DNA of 64,000 nt from an uncultured Clostridia bacterium (GCA_934365195.1 CAKRNA010000006.1:93570-157569); one strand, 5' to 3'. Counted from the first letter of the stretch, positions 44,007-52,678 are shown. The notes: a model not told the origin generated them from the sequence alone. A program made the numbers and translations.

Positions 44007-44828
44007 ATGAGTAAGATTTACGAAAGGGTAAGCAAAATAGTGGACGAGATACGTAAGGGCACGGACTTTGTGCCGTCCGTGGCGTTAGTACTAGGCTCTG
44101 GGCTTGGTGGCTTTGGCGAAAAAATCGACGTAAAGCACGTGGTGGACTACAAGGATTTGCCAAATTTTCCCGTGTCTACGGTAAGCGGGCACAAGGGCAG
44201 GTTTTTGTTTGGCTACGTGGGGGAAACTAAGGTTGTGTGTATGCAAGGTAGGGTGCACTATTACGAGGGGTATTCTATTGAGGACGTAGTGCTTCCTATT
44301 AGGGTGATGAAATGCCTTGGCGCAAAAACCTTGATTCTTACAAACGCAGCAGGCGGAATAAACGAAAGTTTTAAGGCGGGGGATTTAATGCAAATTACGG
44401 GGCATATCTCTTCATTTGTGCCGTCCGCACTTATCGGCGAAACTTTTAATGAGTTTGCTCCTACTTTCCCTGATATGAGCGAGGTGTACGACAAGCAGTT
44501 GCAGGACAAAATTTTAAGCACGGCAAAAAGCGAGGGGATAGATTTAAAGCGAGGGGTGTACCTTCAAACCACAGGTCCAAACTACGAAACGCCCGAGGAA
44601 ATCAAAATGTTTGGTATGCTAGGCGCTGATGCGGTGGGTATGTCCACAACGGTGGAGGCAATGGTAGGCGTAAGTATGGGAATGAAAGTTTGCGGCGTTA
44701 GTCTTATTACGAATATGGCGGCAGGCATTCAAAAAACCAAACTTTCGCACGAGGAAGTAAAGGAGCAGGCGGATAAGTCGGCAGAGGAGTTTACAAGGCT
44801 GATTGCTTCGGTGCTAACTAATATTTAA
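44007..44828 (+). CDS. punA: Purine-nucleoside phosphorylase, class I trimeric type
   Basis: 273 residues from ATG 44007, with GAGGCGAAT upstream; the TTG at 43989 is rejected. Phosphorolyses inosine and guanosine. LVLGSGLGGFGE phosphate loop, PVSTVSGHKGRFLFG, VCMQGRVHYYEGY, TNAAGGINESFKAGDLMQITGHI and the base-binding GPNYETPEEIKMFGMLGADAVGMSTTVEA are all intact. No promoter seen with confidence upstream and no terminator directly after it. Confidence 0.95.
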   Translation: MSKIYERVSKIVDEIRKGTDFVPSVALVLGSGLGGFGEKIDVKHVVDYKDLPNFPVSTVSGHKGRFLFGYVGETKVVCMQGRVHYYEGYSIEDVVLPIRVMKCLGAKTLILTNAAGGINESFKAGDLMQITGHISSFVPSALIGETFNEFAPTFPDMSEVYDKQLQDKILSTAKSEGIDLKRGVYLQTTGPNYETPEEIKMFGMLGADAVGMSTTVEAMVGVSMGMKVCGVSLITNMAAGIQKTKLSHEEVKEQADKSAEEFTRLIASVLTNI

Positions 44829-44940
44829 AGGCGGGCGTGTGCCTATTAGCCTAGGGTTAAGAAAGGCTGGCGCTATAAAGCGAATCTTTTGCGTGGTCGT
44901 AGTGGTGGCGATATCGCCGTTATTATAAAGGGCGAGGGCA

Positions 44941-45065
44941 TAGTAGCCGTTATCGTGTGCTAACCCAAACTATATAATATGTAGTAGTAGATAGAGAGGG
45001 CTAACCCAAAACTATATAATATGTAGTAGCCGTTAGAGAGGGCTAACCCAAAACTATATAATTTT
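44941..45065 (+). repeat. Tandem 41-42 bp repeats upstream of the cobalamin riboswitch
   Basis: Three copies of GCTAACCCAAAACTATATAAT begin at 44959 (one A fewer), 45000 and 45042, spaced 41 and 42 bp. The intervening sequence (ATGTAGTAG followed by a variable stretch and GAGAGG or GTGT) is also repeated, and part of it (TAGTAGCCGTTA) occurs before the first copy. Each copy carries a TATAAT hexamer. Placed between the purine phosphorylase gene and the riboswitch promoter; it may be a protein-binding array, a set of alternative promoters, or a simple tandem duplication. Confidence 0.8.
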
Positions 45066-45069
45066 TTGT

Positions 45070-45098
45070 TTTACAACCACCATAATAAATGTTATAAT
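45070..45098 (+). promoter_or_regulatory. Promoter of the cobalamin operon
   Basis: TTTACA (45070-45075), 17-base spacer, TATAAT (45093-45098). Transcription from about 45105 would include the complete riboswitch. Confidence 0.8.
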
Positions 45099-45104
45099 AT
45101 ATAC

Positions 45105-45250
45105 ACAACTTAGGTAGGGGAAGAGCGGTGAAAATCCGTCGCAACTATTATTACCGTACAGTCGGAATGCCTACGGAGTACTGAATACGAGGACAAAATT
45201 TTTTATGCTATTTAAAAATTGCGTTCTTGTTGAGTGCAATTTTTTTTAGT
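45105..45250 (+). promoter_or_regulatory. Class-II (env8-like) cobalamin riboswitch with terminator
   Basis: Conserved core elements in order: GTAGG (45114-45118) pairing with CCTAC (45170-45174); hairpin CGG-TGAAAAT-CCG (45126-45138); hairpin CCG-TACAGT-CGG (45154-45165); and GAATGCC (45165-45171), identical to the J6/3 segment of the env8 class-II riboswitch. Canonical peripheral arms of class-I riboswitches are absent. The expression platform is a hairpin AAAATTGC / GCAATTTT with eight T (45213-45247). Binding of a cobalamin is expected to turn the operon off; the form bound is not deducible. Confidence 0.85.
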
Positions 45251-45262
45251 TTAGAGGGGAAA

Positions 45263-45502
45263 ATGACCAAGGAACAGGCGATAAACTTGCTGGTAGAAAA
45301 GGCAAACCAACTAGGTAGACTTCCTAAAAAGAGCGATTTTACCGGCGTGGAAATAAGCAAAATCAAGGCAAAACTAGGTCCTTGGACAAGGGCGCTCGAA
45401 CAGGCAGGACTTAAAGAAAAATCACCGCTTCACGAGGCAAAATTAGAAAGGATAAAACAAAAAAGAATACAAAAAAAAGAGGCAAAAAATGAAAAAAACT
45501 AA
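45263..45502 (+). CDS. Small HNH-endonuclease-associated repeat protein
   Basis: 79 residues from ATG 45263 (GAGGGG upstream). One repeat of the homing-endonuclease-associated (HNH_repeat) type: LLVEKANQLGRLPKKSDFTGVEISKIKAKLGPWTRALEQAGL at residues about 8-50, followed by a Lys/Glu-rich tail. No nuclease domain. Such repeats bind DNA, so a regulatory role is possible. It is the first gene after the riboswitch and overlaps the lipoprotein gene by 14 bases, placing it in the cobalamin operon. Confidence 0.75.
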   Translation: MTKEQAINLLVEKANQLGRLPKKSDFTGVEISKIKAKLGPWTRALEQAGLKEKSPLHEAKLERIKQKRIQKKEAKNEKN

Positions 45503-47147
45503 CAAAATTATTATAGCGATATTAGTTATCGCTTTAATGCTAACAATGGCTATCGGGCTTACTGCTTGCAATAAAACCGACAGCGAAAACACGGCAACGT
45601 TTAACTTTTTACCGCAAGGTAGCGACAATGCTAATTCGGTAAATATAAACCTAGACGATTTTAACGACAAGGCAACCGTGTACGACGTGTTTACCAAGGC
45701 GGAATTAAAGTACGGTTTTGGTGCAGAGTTTGGAGCATACGATATGCTTGTTTCCGTCAAGATGAGAGGTTTGTTGCCTAATACGTTGCAAAGTATTTGG
45801 GTATATACCGATCAAAAACCGGAAACGATAACAGCGTGGACAAAGATAAAAAAAGTTGGTGGGAAAACGTATTACTCAGCAAGCGTTGGGGTAAAACAAC
45901 TTAAATTAAATAAGGGCACGAATTATTTATTTGCCGTTGAGGAAAACGAATATTTTGATAAAGGCATAAAAATCAACCAAACTTTCCCGAATAACGAAAG
46001 TTATTCAAACGGTATTAGTGAGCCTGTTGTTGTAGGAGACGACATTTATGCTACTTTGGGTAATGAGATTTTAAAATTAAAAGAAACAATCACCGAGGAC
46101 GGAACGAAGTTTGAAATAGTAGATAGAAAAACCTTGCCGGGCGCTACGTATTTTGGTATGGTTGCTCCTATTGTTGCAGGGGACAAAATCATTGTTGGAT
46201 ACAACGGTGGCGTTAGAGCGTTTGATAAGGATTTGAACTTATTGTGGACGTACACTATTAGAAACGCAGGCGATATGTGTTCGCCTATTGCTTACGACAA
46301 GGTGGGCGACGAAGAATTCATATACGTAGAATTTTATAATAAAGACAATTATAATACCTTGGTATGTTTAAATATAAAGGACGAAAATACTGCAACCCCT
46401 GAAAGTAAGGACGCAAAATGGACGGGACAAAAGGCCGACCTATATCATGGTGGTGTGGCAGTTGTAAAAAATAACGTAGTAGTTAAGGATATGATTGACG
46501 GAAAACCCGTTTTGGCAATGCTAAACAAAAATAACGGAGAAAAGGTTGCTACGCTAAACGTAGAGGGCGTTGTAAGAGGACAAGTCGTGTACGAAGAGGA
46601 ATTGAACAGCATTTTCTTTACTACCGAAACAGGAAAACTATATAGAGTATATCTAGACAAGGACGGCAAGTTTGCAACTAACGAAAACTCGGTACGTACT
46701 TTAAAATTAAAATACGATTATTCTAATAGCACCCCTGCAATCTACAAAAACAGGCTGTACGTATCGTCGGGAAAAGAGTTCGATGATAAAACAGGTGCTG
46801 CAATGCACGTTATCAACGTGGATAGGATGACGGAAATTTACAACGTTGAAACTCAAGATCCAACCCCTGCAAAACCACAGGTTAGAGTAACCGATAACAA
46901 CGGCGTAGAGGAAATTTTCGTATTCTTTACAAAAAACGCTAAGCCGGGTGGATTATATTACTTAGTAGATACCCCTGTATCTAAAAAAGGTATGGAGTAT
47001 ACGTTGTTTACGCCTGAAGAGAGCCAACAAAACTATTGTATGAGTAAGGTATTATTTGATAAAGAGGGCAATATTTACTATAAAAACGATAGCAATACTT
47101 TGTTTAAATATCACCTAGGAATAAAGTGGGTAGATAACAAATTTTAA
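45489..47147 (+). CDS. Lipoprotein with PQQ-like beta-propeller, putative cobalamin-capture component
   Basis: 552 residues. Signal peptide with lipobox LTAC at 24-27, so the mature protein is anchored at the outer face of the membrane. Residues about 35-165 hold a beta-rich domain (TVYDVFTKAELKYGFGAEFG resembles the start of DUF4430/transcobalamin-like domains, weak). Residues about 170-545 repeat short beta-propeller units (MVAPIVAGDKIIVGYNGGVRAFDKDLNLLWTYT, CSPIAYDKVGDEEFIYVEFYN, STPAIYKNRLYVSSG). Abuts the DUF4430 gene. Role inferred from position in a riboswitch-controlled ECF operon. Confidence 0.78.
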   Translation: MKKTNKIIIAILVIALMLTMAIGLTACNKTDSENTATFNFLPQGSDNANSVNINLDDFNDKATVYDVFTKAELKYGFGAEFGAYDMLVSVKMRGLLPNTLQSIWVYTDQKPETITAWTKIKKVGGKTYYSASVGVKQLKLNKGTNYLFAVEENEYFDKGIKINQTFPNNESYSNGISEPVVVGDDIYATLGNEILKLKETITEDGTKFEIVDRKTLPGATYFGMVAPIVAGDKIIVGYNGGVRAFDKDLNLLWTYTIRNAGDMCSPIAYDKVGDEEFIYVEFYNKDNYNTLVCLNIKDENTATPESKDAKWTGQKADLYHGGVAVVKNNVVVKDMIDGKPVLAMLNKNNGEKVATLNVEGVVRGQVVYEEELNSIFFTTETGKLYRVYLDKDGKFATNENSVRTLKLKYDYSNSTPAIYKNRLYVSSGKEFDDKTGAAMHVINVDRMTEIYNVETQDPTPAKPQVRVTDNNGVEEIFVFFTKNAKPGGLYYLVDTPVSKKGMEYTLFTPEESQQNYCMSKVLFDKEGNIYYKNDSNTLFKYHLGIKWVDNKF

Positions 47148-47656
47148 TGTTTAAAAAAAGAGCAAAAGACTTAATAGTAGTACTTATCATAGCAACCGTG
47201 TTAGCGGTTGCTATTACTACTTTAGACATAAAAACCGTAGACGAGTACTATAACGAGCCGCTTGACAAAATCACCGCCGAAACAAAAGTGACGTATTTAT
47301 CGGTGGACTGCAAAACCGTTCTTGATAATATGGAAAAACTTAGCGACGAGGCTAAAAAGATTATTCCTCAGGACGGCGTGATATTAGAAAAGCAGGCTTA
47401 CGCAATAAAAAAAGGCGATACGGCGCTATCTATTTTGTTAAGGGCGTTAAGGCATTATAAAATACCTATTAGCGTGAAAGGGGACTCCTACGTTGAGGGA
47501 ATAAACAACTTGTTCGAGTTCGATTGCGGCAACCGTTCGGGCTGGCTTGTCAAGGTGAACGGCAAGTTAATAAACGTGGCGGCAAGCAAGTACTCTCTTA
47601 ACGAGGGCGACGTTATCGAGTGGCGATATACTTGCGAGATAGGAGACGTGAGGTAG
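47147..47656 (+). CDS. DUF4430 (transcobalamin-like C-terminal domain) membrane-anchored protein
   Basis: 169 residues with an N-terminal membrane anchor (about 8-25) and no lipobox. Residues about 90-168 match DUF4430 closely: LLRALRHYKIPISVKGDSYVEGINNLFEFDCGNRSGWLVKVNGKLINVAASKYSLNEGDVIEWRYT. DUF4430 resembles the C-terminal beta domain of transcobalamin and intrinsic factor. Extracytoplasmic location next to an ECF transporter under a cobalamin riboswitch supports a B12-binding or handover function (inference). ATG overlaps the lipoprotein stop. Confidence 0.87.
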   Translation: MFKKRAKDLIVVLIIATVLAVAITTLDIKTVDEYYNEPLDKITAETKVTYLSVDCKTVLDNMEKLSDEAKKIIPQDGVILEKQAYAIKKGDTALSILLRALRHYKIPISVKGDSYVEGINNLFEFDCGNRSGWLVKVNGKLINVAASKYSLNEGDVIEWRYTCEIGDVR

Positions 47657-47659
47657 AGT

Positions 47660-48541
47660 ATGAGAAAGATATATAACTATCACCCATTGCCAACTTTTAC
47701 CTACTTTTTTGCGGTGATATACCTAACGATGTTCAGTTTTAATCCGATAGTTTTAGGGCTATCGTTTTTGGGTTCGTTATGCTTGTGTTTTGCACTTTTT
47801 TCGCCAAAAACAATGCTGAAAAGGATAGTAAACGAGGTGGGGATTATATTAGTGCTAACCGTTGTAAATCCGCTTATCGTACACAAGGGAGTTACCGAAT
47901 TACTGTTTGTAAACGGCAAGCCGATAACACTCGAGGCGCTACTTTACGGGCTAAATACCGCCGTAATGCTGATGGCTGTCGTCAACTGGTTTTACGCCTA
48001 CAACGAGGCAATGAGCAGCGATAAATTCATATATTTGTTCAAGAGGACACTGCCAAAAATTGCTCTTATGATATCGTCGATTTTGGCTTTTATTCCAAAA
48101 CTGAAAAAAGAATACGAAGAGGTGAAGGCAGGGCAAATTGCTCTTGGCGAAAACGAAGGCGTCGGCTTTGTGGACAAACTGAAAAACGCCTTAAAGGTAA
48201 CGCAAATTTTGTTCACTTTGGCAATCGAAAACAGCGTGGAAACGGGGCAATCTATGGAGGCAAGAGGATACGGGCTGAAAGGCAAAACAGGTTTTGACTT
48301 TTTTAGGTTTAGGCAGGCTGACGGGCTGTTTTTGGGCTGGACAATCGTTATTTTTACGGTGATTATATCGCTACTAATAGCAGGGGCGGGCAGGTTTGGT
48401 TTTTATCCGTCAATTACAAAAATCAACTTTAACGCTTGCGAAATTTTGCTGTACGTAAGTTGCTTTTTGGGGCTATTTACGGGCATAGGCGTGGAAATTA
48501 AGGAGGAAATCGTATGGCAGACGTACTTATCAAGGGCGTAA
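47660..48541 (+). CDS. ECF transporter transmembrane (T) component
   Basis: 293 residues, about five to six membrane helices. Two cytoplasmic coupling motifs of the X-R-x type lie in the long helical region: GQIALGENEG area and MEARGYGLKGKTGF (about 202-215, Ala-Arg-Gly). CbiQ/EcfT family. Starts 4 bases after the DUF4430 stop and overlaps the ATPase gene by 28 bases. Confidence 0.9.
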   Translation: MRKIYNYHPLPTFTYFFAVIYLTMFSFNPIVLGLSFLGSLCLCFALFSPKTMLKRIVNEVGIILVLTVVNPLIVHKGVTELLFVNGKPITLEALLYGLNTAVMLMAVVNWFYAYNEAMSSDKFIYLFKRTLPKIALMISSILAFIPKLKKEYEEVKAGQIALGENEGVGFVDKLKNALKVTQILFTLAIENSVETGQSMEARGYGLKGKTGFDFFRFRQADGLFLGWTIVIFTVIISLLIAGAGRFGFYPSITKINFNACEILLYVSCFLGLFTGIGVEIKEEIVWQTYLSRA

Positions 48542-50160
48542 GTTTTACCTACGCAGGCGCTACAAGTAAGGCGCTTGACGGAGTGGATATTTTGGTTAAA
48601 AGCGGAGAGTTTTTGGTAATTGCCGGTGTCAGCGGCTCAGGTAAAACCACGTTGCTAAAACTTCTTAAACCACAAATAACGCCAAACGGGAAAATCGAGG
48701 GCGAAATTTTGGTGGGAGGTAAGCCTATTAGCGAAGTTAACACGGTTAAGGACGTGGGCTTCGTTATGCAAAATCCCGAAAACCAAATCGTTACGGATAA
48801 AGTGTACAGAGAACTAGCGTTCGGGCCGGAGAACCTAGGCGTAAAAAAAGGAAAAATAAAACTTAAAATCAGCGAAATTGCAGAGTATTTTGGTATAAGC
48901 AGTTGGATAGAGGAAAAAACGGCAAATTTAAGCGGCGGACAAAAGCAAATTTTAAGCCTTGCAGCCGTAATGGTGACCGATCCCGAAATATTGATTTTCG
49001 ACGAGGCTACAAGCCAACTTGATCCTATAGCGGCAAGACAGTTTTTGCAAATCGTAAAGCGCATAAACGAGGAGTTTGGCGTAACCGTTATTATGACGGA
49101 GCACAGGCTGGACGAGTTAATCACGCTACTAGACCATTTTGTCGTGTTAGAGGACGGCAAAAAGATTATCGACGTAGAGCCGAACAGCCTTACTACTGAG
49201 GGAATGAGCGAGGACTTTTTAAAGACGATGCCGTTTACCGTAAGGCTTTCAAAAAAACTAGGTCTTACCCGGTGTCCGCTTAGCGAAAAAGAGGCAAGAG
49301 AATATCTGAAATCGCAAGTAAAAGAGCCGATAAATTACTTGCCTTGCGAGGAAAAAGAGGAGAACGAAGAGGTTGCTCTTACCATTAAAGATGCGTCGTT
49401 TAGGTACGACAAAAAGGGTAGTGACGTAATAAAAGATTTAAGGCTAGAAGTTAAAAAAGGCGAAGTGTTCACGCTGGTCGGGGGGAACGCATCGGGTAAA
49501 ACCACGCTATTAAATTGCATAGTGGGTATTAGTAATTTTTACAAGGGAAAAATCAATTATTTTGGCGAAAAAAGGAAGGAATTTTTGGAAAATAGGGCAG
49601 GAAAAATCGCTATGCTTACGCAAAATCCAAAAGCCTTGTTTATAAAGGACACCGTAAAAGCGGACTTAATGGACGTTAGGAAAATCACCAAGGAAAGCGA
49701 GGCGGATTTTAAGCCGAAATTTGACGAAATAAAAGAAAAGTTGGCGCTTGAAAGCCTACTTGATAGACACCCGTTCGACTTGTCTGGCGGCGAAACCGAG
49801 AAAGTGGCGCTTGCAAAAGTGCTACTAACAAGCCCTAAAATTCTTCTTCTTGACGAACCTACAAAGGGGCTTGACGGCTACTTCAAAAGCATAATTGCGG
49901 GCATTATCCGTAGCCTAAAAAGTAGCGGGGTAACCGTCGTATTAGTCACTCACGACCTTGAATTTGCAGGCGAAGTGTCGGACAGAATCGGCATGCTATT
50001 TAACGGCGAAATCGTGGGAGAAACTACGGCTAGAGACTTTTTGACAAGCAATAAGTATTACACCACTCAAGCGGTGAGAGTGGCAAGGGGCGTGATAAAT
50101 AACGCAACGAGCGAGAACGAAATAAAAGAGGCAATAGATGGACAAAAAACTACTATTTAG
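48514..50160 (+). CDS. ECF transporter ATPase, fused A-A' protein
   Basis: 548 residues consisting of two complete ABC ATPases. First: Walker A GVSGSGKTTLLK (about 38-49), signature LSGGQKQILSLAAVM, Walker B ILIFDEAT. Second: Walker A GGNASGKTTLLN (about 323-334), signature LSGGETEKVALAKVLL, Walker B ILLLDEPT. Drives the ECF module. Overlaps both neighbours (28 and 23 bases), indicating fixed stoichiometry. The fused form replaces separate EcfA1 and EcfA2. Confidence 0.94.
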   Translation: MADVLIKGVSFTYAGATSKALDGVDILVKSGEFLVIAGVSGSGKTTLLKLLKPQITPNGKIEGEILVGGKPISEVNTVKDVGFVMQNPENQIVTDKVYRELAFGPENLGVKKGKIKLKISEIAEYFGISSWIEEKTANLSGGQKQILSLAAVMVTDPEILIFDEATSQLDPIAARQFLQIVKRINEEFGVTVIMTEHRLDELITLLDHFVVLEDGKKIIDVEPNSLTTEGMSEDFLKTMPFTVRLSKKLGLTRCPLSEKEAREYLKSQVKEPINYLPCEEKEENEEVALTIKDASFRYDKKGSDVIKDLRLEVKKGEVFTLVGGNASGKTTLLNCIVGISNFYKGKINYFGEKRKEFLENRAGKIAMLTQNPKALFIKDTVKADLMDVRKITKESEADFKPKFDEIKEKLALESLLDRHPFDLSGGETEKVALAKVLLTSPKILLLDEPTKGLDGYFKSIIAGIIRSLKSSGVTVVLVTHDLEFAGEVSDRIGMLFNGEIVGETTARDFLTSNKYYTTQAVRVARGVINNATSENEIKEAIDGQKTTI

Positions 50161-50908
50161 GCGAATACTAAACCTTGCCGTGTACCTAATTTTGATACCG
50201 CTTACGCTTGTTTTGGGCGTTACGGTGTTCAAGGATAGGCAGTACGTGGTGGTGTCGGTTATAATAGTTTTGCTGGTTTTACTGGGCTTTTTCCTAAGTT
50301 ACGACAGGAAGAAAACCACGTCGAAGGAACTAGCAATAGTCACGGTGATGGTGGCTTTTTCGGTGGTGGGCAGGCTTATGTTTGCGGCAGTTCCGTCCTT
50401 TAAACCGATTGCGGCGATAGTAATAATCAGCGGTATTGCCTTAGGCTACGAGGCAGGCTTTATGGTGGGCTCTTTGTCGGCGTTTATTAGCAATTTTTAT
50501 TTCGGACAGGGTGCGTGGACGCCTTTTCAAATGGTTAGTTTCGGGCTTATAGGCTTAATTGCAGGGCTGATATTTAAGAAAAACCGCAACCTACTTTTAA
50601 TCCTTATTTACGGGGCACTTAGCGGCGTCTTGTTCAGTTTGATTATGGATATTTGGACGGTTATCTCAATAGATAACGCCTTTGTTTTCGAAAGGTACTT
50701 TGCGGTGCTTACCCTAGGACTACCGTATATGGCAATCTACGTTGTTAGCAACGTGGTGTTCTTGTTGGTGCTTGCAAAACCTATGCTAAAACAGTTGGAC
50801 AGAGTAATAACTAAGTACGGCATATTTACAAAAAGCAGGTTCGTAGCAAATAACGTAAAGGCGGCAAAGCCCACGTTAACCGAGGAAACAAAAACCGACG
50901 AAAAGTAA
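50138..50908 (+). CDS. ECF transporter substrate-binding (S) component, putative cobalamin-specific
   Basis: 256 residues with about six to seven hydrophobic helices. The T-V-M-V-A-F-S-V-V-G-R-L-M-F-A region (about 69-83) has the pattern at the interaction face of S components, and EAGFMVGSLSAFISNFYFGQGAWTPFQM is typical of the S-component fold. It starts with two extra helices before that. Substrate assigned from the class-II cobalamin riboswitch and the DUF4430 neighbour, not from its own sequence. Confidence 0.87.
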   Translation: MDKKLLFRRILNLAVYLILIPLTLVLGVTVFKDRQYVVVSVIIVLLVLLGFFLSYDRKKTTSKELAIVTVMVAFSVVGRLMFAAVPSFKPIAAIVIISGIALGYEAGFMVGSLSAFISNFYFGQGAWTPFQMVSFGLIGLIAGLIFKKNRNLLLILIYGALSGVLFSLIMDIWTVISIDNAFVFERYFAVLTLGLPYMAIYVVSNVVFLLVLAKPMLKQLDRVITKYGIFTKSRFVANNVKAAKPTLTEETKTDEK

Positions 50909-51375
50909 CGCAAAACGAGTTTTAAATTGCAAAAACGACACGTAAACACGTGATAATGCCAAAATAAACCATTACAAAAAATTAAATATCGTAACGAAAA
51001 TATGGTTTGCGGGGAGTATATAACGCAATATAACGTAAGTAATAAAATAGTTTAAAAGCGAAAGTAATGCAATAATAAAATGGGAATTAAGCGAAAGCGT
51101 CGTAGCGGTAAGTCGTTAAAAAAACACGTAAAAAAGCAAATACGTAAAAAGCCGAGCGACAAGAAAACAGTAAAATAAAAAGGAAAAAGCACGATAAAGA
51201 TAATAAAATGCCGCAAAAAGCGGAGCAACTTGTACAAAATAAGTATTTTAAAAACTTTCAAAATTCTGTAAATAATCTTACAAAAACCGACGTAATTACG
51301 TAAAAAGAACGAAAAATCAAAATAAAATTTAACCGCAAGAATTTTCAAATTTTCAAAAAATTTTTAGGTCGGGTA
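50909..51375. other. Large A-rich non-coding region
   Basis: About 465 bases, purine-rich on the plus strand, with words such as GCGAAA, ACGTAA and GCAAAAA recurring. It holds small hairpins (CACGT-AAAC-ACGTG near 50940; CCGCAAAAAGCGG near 51212) but no convincing terminator for the cobalamin operon and no supported frame. Confidence 0.5.
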
Positions 51376-51403
51376 TTGAAAAGTGGGTTTTGTGTGTTAC
51401 AAT
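51376..51403 (+). promoter_or_regulatory. Promoter of the DUF2804 gene
   Basis: TTGAAA (51376-51381), 16-base spacer, TACAAT (51398-51403). Confidence 0.7.
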
Positions 51404-51437
51404 AAAATATGTTAAAAAATAAATTAGTGAGGGAATT

Positions 51438-52493
51438 ATGAGTTATCCTGATTACATTTCAAAAAAACGTATCCCTGTGGATACACCAAACGATTTAGTA
51501 GAAAACGGCGAGGCGCATTTCGGTACGTTTAAAACGCCGTTCCCTAACATGAGCCTACTTGATATTAAAAAGCCATGCGGCAATATGCCCGGCTTTATGA
51601 AAAAAGCAAGGCTTACCGTATGGGAGGCTTTCGAAATCAATATGGACGAAGGCACGCTAGTTAGCGCAGTTTATAATATGAACGCTATCGGCTTCAATAT
51701 TATGGTATTTTACGACAAGGCCGAAGATAAGGTTTACAGTTGGCAAAATTTTGCCCCGGGCAAAAAATGTAAAGTTGCGCCTACCCTTATCGACACGGTT
51801 ACCAGCCTAGAAACCAAAAAGTCCAGCCTTGTTATCGAGAACGACTTTGCAAACGGTAAGTGCAAGGCAGTCGGTAAAGCCGTAAACAGAAAGAGCGGCG
51901 AGTTCGAGTTTTCAATGGAGGCTGAAAGAGTAAGCGATCCGTCTATCGTATCTATTCCTCTTGGCAAACCAAACCCGCTTTACTCTGAAAAGGACTTCTT
52001 CAAGGGCACGGGCTACATTAAAATCAATGGCAAAACCTACGCCAGCAACGAGAACACCACTTGTATCGTGGACGACCACAAGGGATATTATCCTTTCCAC
52101 GCACACTACGACTGGCTAACAATGATGGGCAAAGTCGATATTGACGGCGAGCAAAAATATCTTGCAATCAACTTCACGCACAATCAATCTACCAGCGAGG
52201 ACGACTATAACGAGAACTTGTTGTGGTTAGAGGGCGAGGCTCATCCTATTCCGCCTGTTAGGTTTGAAAAAATCACCAAGGACAAATGGAGAATTTACGA
52301 CGAGCACAAGACCACCGAAGTTATTTTCGATATGAAAAAGGACTTCAAGATGATGCTTCATTTATTAGTAGTTGATATTAGTTACAGATTGCCGTTCGGC
52401 TACGTTAAAGGCTACGTTACGGATTCTAACGGAAAGCGTTACTCAGTAAACGGAATGACGGGTATCGGAGAGGACAAAACCACAAGAATTTAA
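51438..52493 (+). CDS. DUF2804 family protein
   Basis: 351 residues, beta-rich, without signal peptide or membrane segments. The conserved D-D-H-K-G-Y-Y-P-F-H-x-H-Y-D-W segment (about 213-227) and C-terminal LPFGYVKGYV match the DUF2804 family, whose fold resembles lipocalin/hydroxyneurosporene-synthase-like proteins; function unknown. GTGAGGGAATT precedes ATG. Single-gene transcript. Confidence 0.82.
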   Translation: MSYPDYISKKRIPVDTPNDLVENGEAHFGTFKTPFPNMSLLDIKKPCGNMPGFMKKARLTVWEAFEINMDEGTLVSAVYNMNAIGFNIMVFYDKAEDKVYSWQNFAPGKKCKVAPTLIDTVTSLETKKSSLVIENDFANGKCKAVGKAVNRKSGEFEFSMEAERVSDPSIVSIPLGKPNPLYSEKDFFKGTGYIKINGKTYASNENTTCIVDDHKGYYPFHAHYDWLTMMGKVDIDGEQKYLAINFTHNQSTSEDDYNENLLWLEGEAHPIPPVRFEKITKDKWRIYDEHKTTEVIFDMKKDFKMMLHLLVVDISYRLPFGYVKGYVTDSNGKRYSVNGMTGIGEDKTTRI

Positions 52494-52525
52494 ACTACAA
52501 AAATAGTAAAATAAGTATAAAAATC

Positions 52526-52558
52526 AAGGGAAATGAAGAAATTCATTTCCTTTTTTTA
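52526..52558 (+). terminator. Terminator of DUF2804 gene
   Basis: Stem GGAAATGAA / TTCATTTCC with T-run of seven. Confidence 0.9.
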
Positions 52559-52609
52559 TAATTATTAGACAAAACGCAAAAAGTGTGCATAAAAATTCAA
52601 AAATAACAA

Positions 52610-52660
52610 TGGACAAGAAAAAATAATAGCGTTATAATTAATTAAGGAAACTAATTAAGC
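52610..52660 (+). promoter_or_regulatory. Promoter and possible operator of the ROK gene
   Basis: TGGACA (52610-52615), 17-base spacer, TATAAT (52633-52638). Just downstream an inverted repeat TTAATTA / TAATTAA separated by about seven bases overlaps the start region and could be the ROK operator. Confidence 0.6.
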
Positions 52661-52678
52661 GACTAAGGAGGACTTAAA

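Noticed and set aside
44941..45065. CRISPR array
   Set aside because: Three copies with 41-42 bp period, but the spacers are themselves repeated and no cas genes are nearby.
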